From: Rachycentron canadum
Taxonomy: Eukaryota > Chordata > Actinopteri > Carangiformes > Rachycentridae
NCBI GenBank assembly: GCA_038496675.1
Contig: CM076659.1
Span: 3,074,754 to 3,138,753, forward strand
Direction of reading: 5' to 3'
DNA length: 64,000 nucleotides
The position numbers and the translations under genes were made by a program. The notes beneath the pieces were generated by a model. It saw only the letters and a program-made list of their open reading frames with translations, did not search any database and was not told the origin of the DNA. This document shows, piece by piece, positions 63,657 to 64,000 of this stretch; position 1 is the first letter of the stretch; every line of letters starts with the position of its first letter.

Positions 63657-64000
63657 CTCACTACAAAAAATATCCATTTGCACAAGTGCTCTAGCATTAA
63701 AATTCGATTGTAATTTTCATAAAAATGAATATAAAAACACCACTACAGTGAGTTCCTTGTTTCATACTTTTTAATAACGATAACGCCTCTTTTTATATTG
63801 AAAATGCTTTACTCTGCCTCCATGTCTTTGCACAATATACAAGATGTTTTTACAGCCTCCTATCTGCCTGGAGAGCCGCTGCTCTTTTGCATTAACAGGC
63901 AACAGGCAACTGAGGTGGTTTGGCCATTTTGATCAAGATGCCTCCCCTGGAGATTATTCCAGGCTTGTCCATATGGGAGGAGACCCTGGGCTGGACCCAA

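Larger units (their letters stand above)
40031..64000. other. Upstream flank of adgra2: no coding exon recognised
   Basis: In 24 kb I found no exon with recognisable protein similarity and flanking splice sites. What can be seen is repeats: element copies at 42.42-42.70, 42.79-43.16, 48.0-48.5, 53.57-54.09, 56.07-56.10, 58.85-59.07 and 60.01-60.44 kb, CA and TA microsatellites, A-tracts (for example 40074-40096, 51197-51214, 55915-55931), and the 188-bp duplication at 49.58 and 51.28 kb. The flank may hold enhancers, but sequence alone does not show which parts. Confidence 0.6.

Overview
The window is vertebrate nuclear DNA, almost certainly from a ray-finned (teleost) fish. Coding exons are short and widely spaced with consensus GT/AG splice sites. 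The non-coding DNA is AT-rich and full of microsatellites and A-tracts, and it carries several dispersed repeats of a type common in teleost genomes. There is no bacterial, phage, plasmid or CRISPR architecture. Almost all open reading frames longer than about 60 codons look like chance or repeat-derived ORFs.

One gene is clearly supported, on the minus strand. It is the 5' part of an adhesion GPCR of subfamily A, best matched to adgra2 (Gpr124, 'ouchless' in zebrafish). I assembled seven exons by eye: exon 1 at 39214-39431 (start codon, signal peptide, LRRNT cysteines), exons 2-5 at 25622-25693, 14200-14271, 11986-12057 and 11719-11790 (one leucine-rich repeat each, exactly 72 nt, phase 2 at both ends), exon 6 at 11123-11286 (LRRCT cap) and exon 7 at 4272-4485 (first part of the Ig domain). 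They join in frame without a stop into 294 complete codons plus two bases. The rest of the gene (end of Ig, hormone-binding motif, GAIN/GPS, seven-TM domain and C-terminal tail) should lie beyond the left edge.

Layout: 1-4271, start of intron 7; 4272-14271, the compact exon 3-7 cluster; 14272-25621, intron 2; 25622-25693, exon 2; 25694-39213, intron 1, which holds an assembly gap (26168-26533) and an isolated CpG-rich promoter-like island (about 27.2-27.7 kb); 39214-40030, exon 1 and the CpG-rich 5' leader/promoter; 40031-64000, upstream DNA with no recognisable coding exon but with repeats and a striking equal-length 188-bp duplication (49.6 and 51.3 kb).

From established knowledge of the family, Adgra2 works with the GPI-anchored protein Reck as a Wnt7a/Wnt7b-specific co-activator of Frizzled/beta-catenin signalling in brain endothelium, and the LRR/Ig ectodomain encoded here is the part implicated in contact with Reck. 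I found no unknown multi-gene system. The most useful leads are the possible internal promoter in intron 1, the 188-bp duplicated element upstream, a strong-context upstream ORF, and an extra cysteine in the Ig domain.
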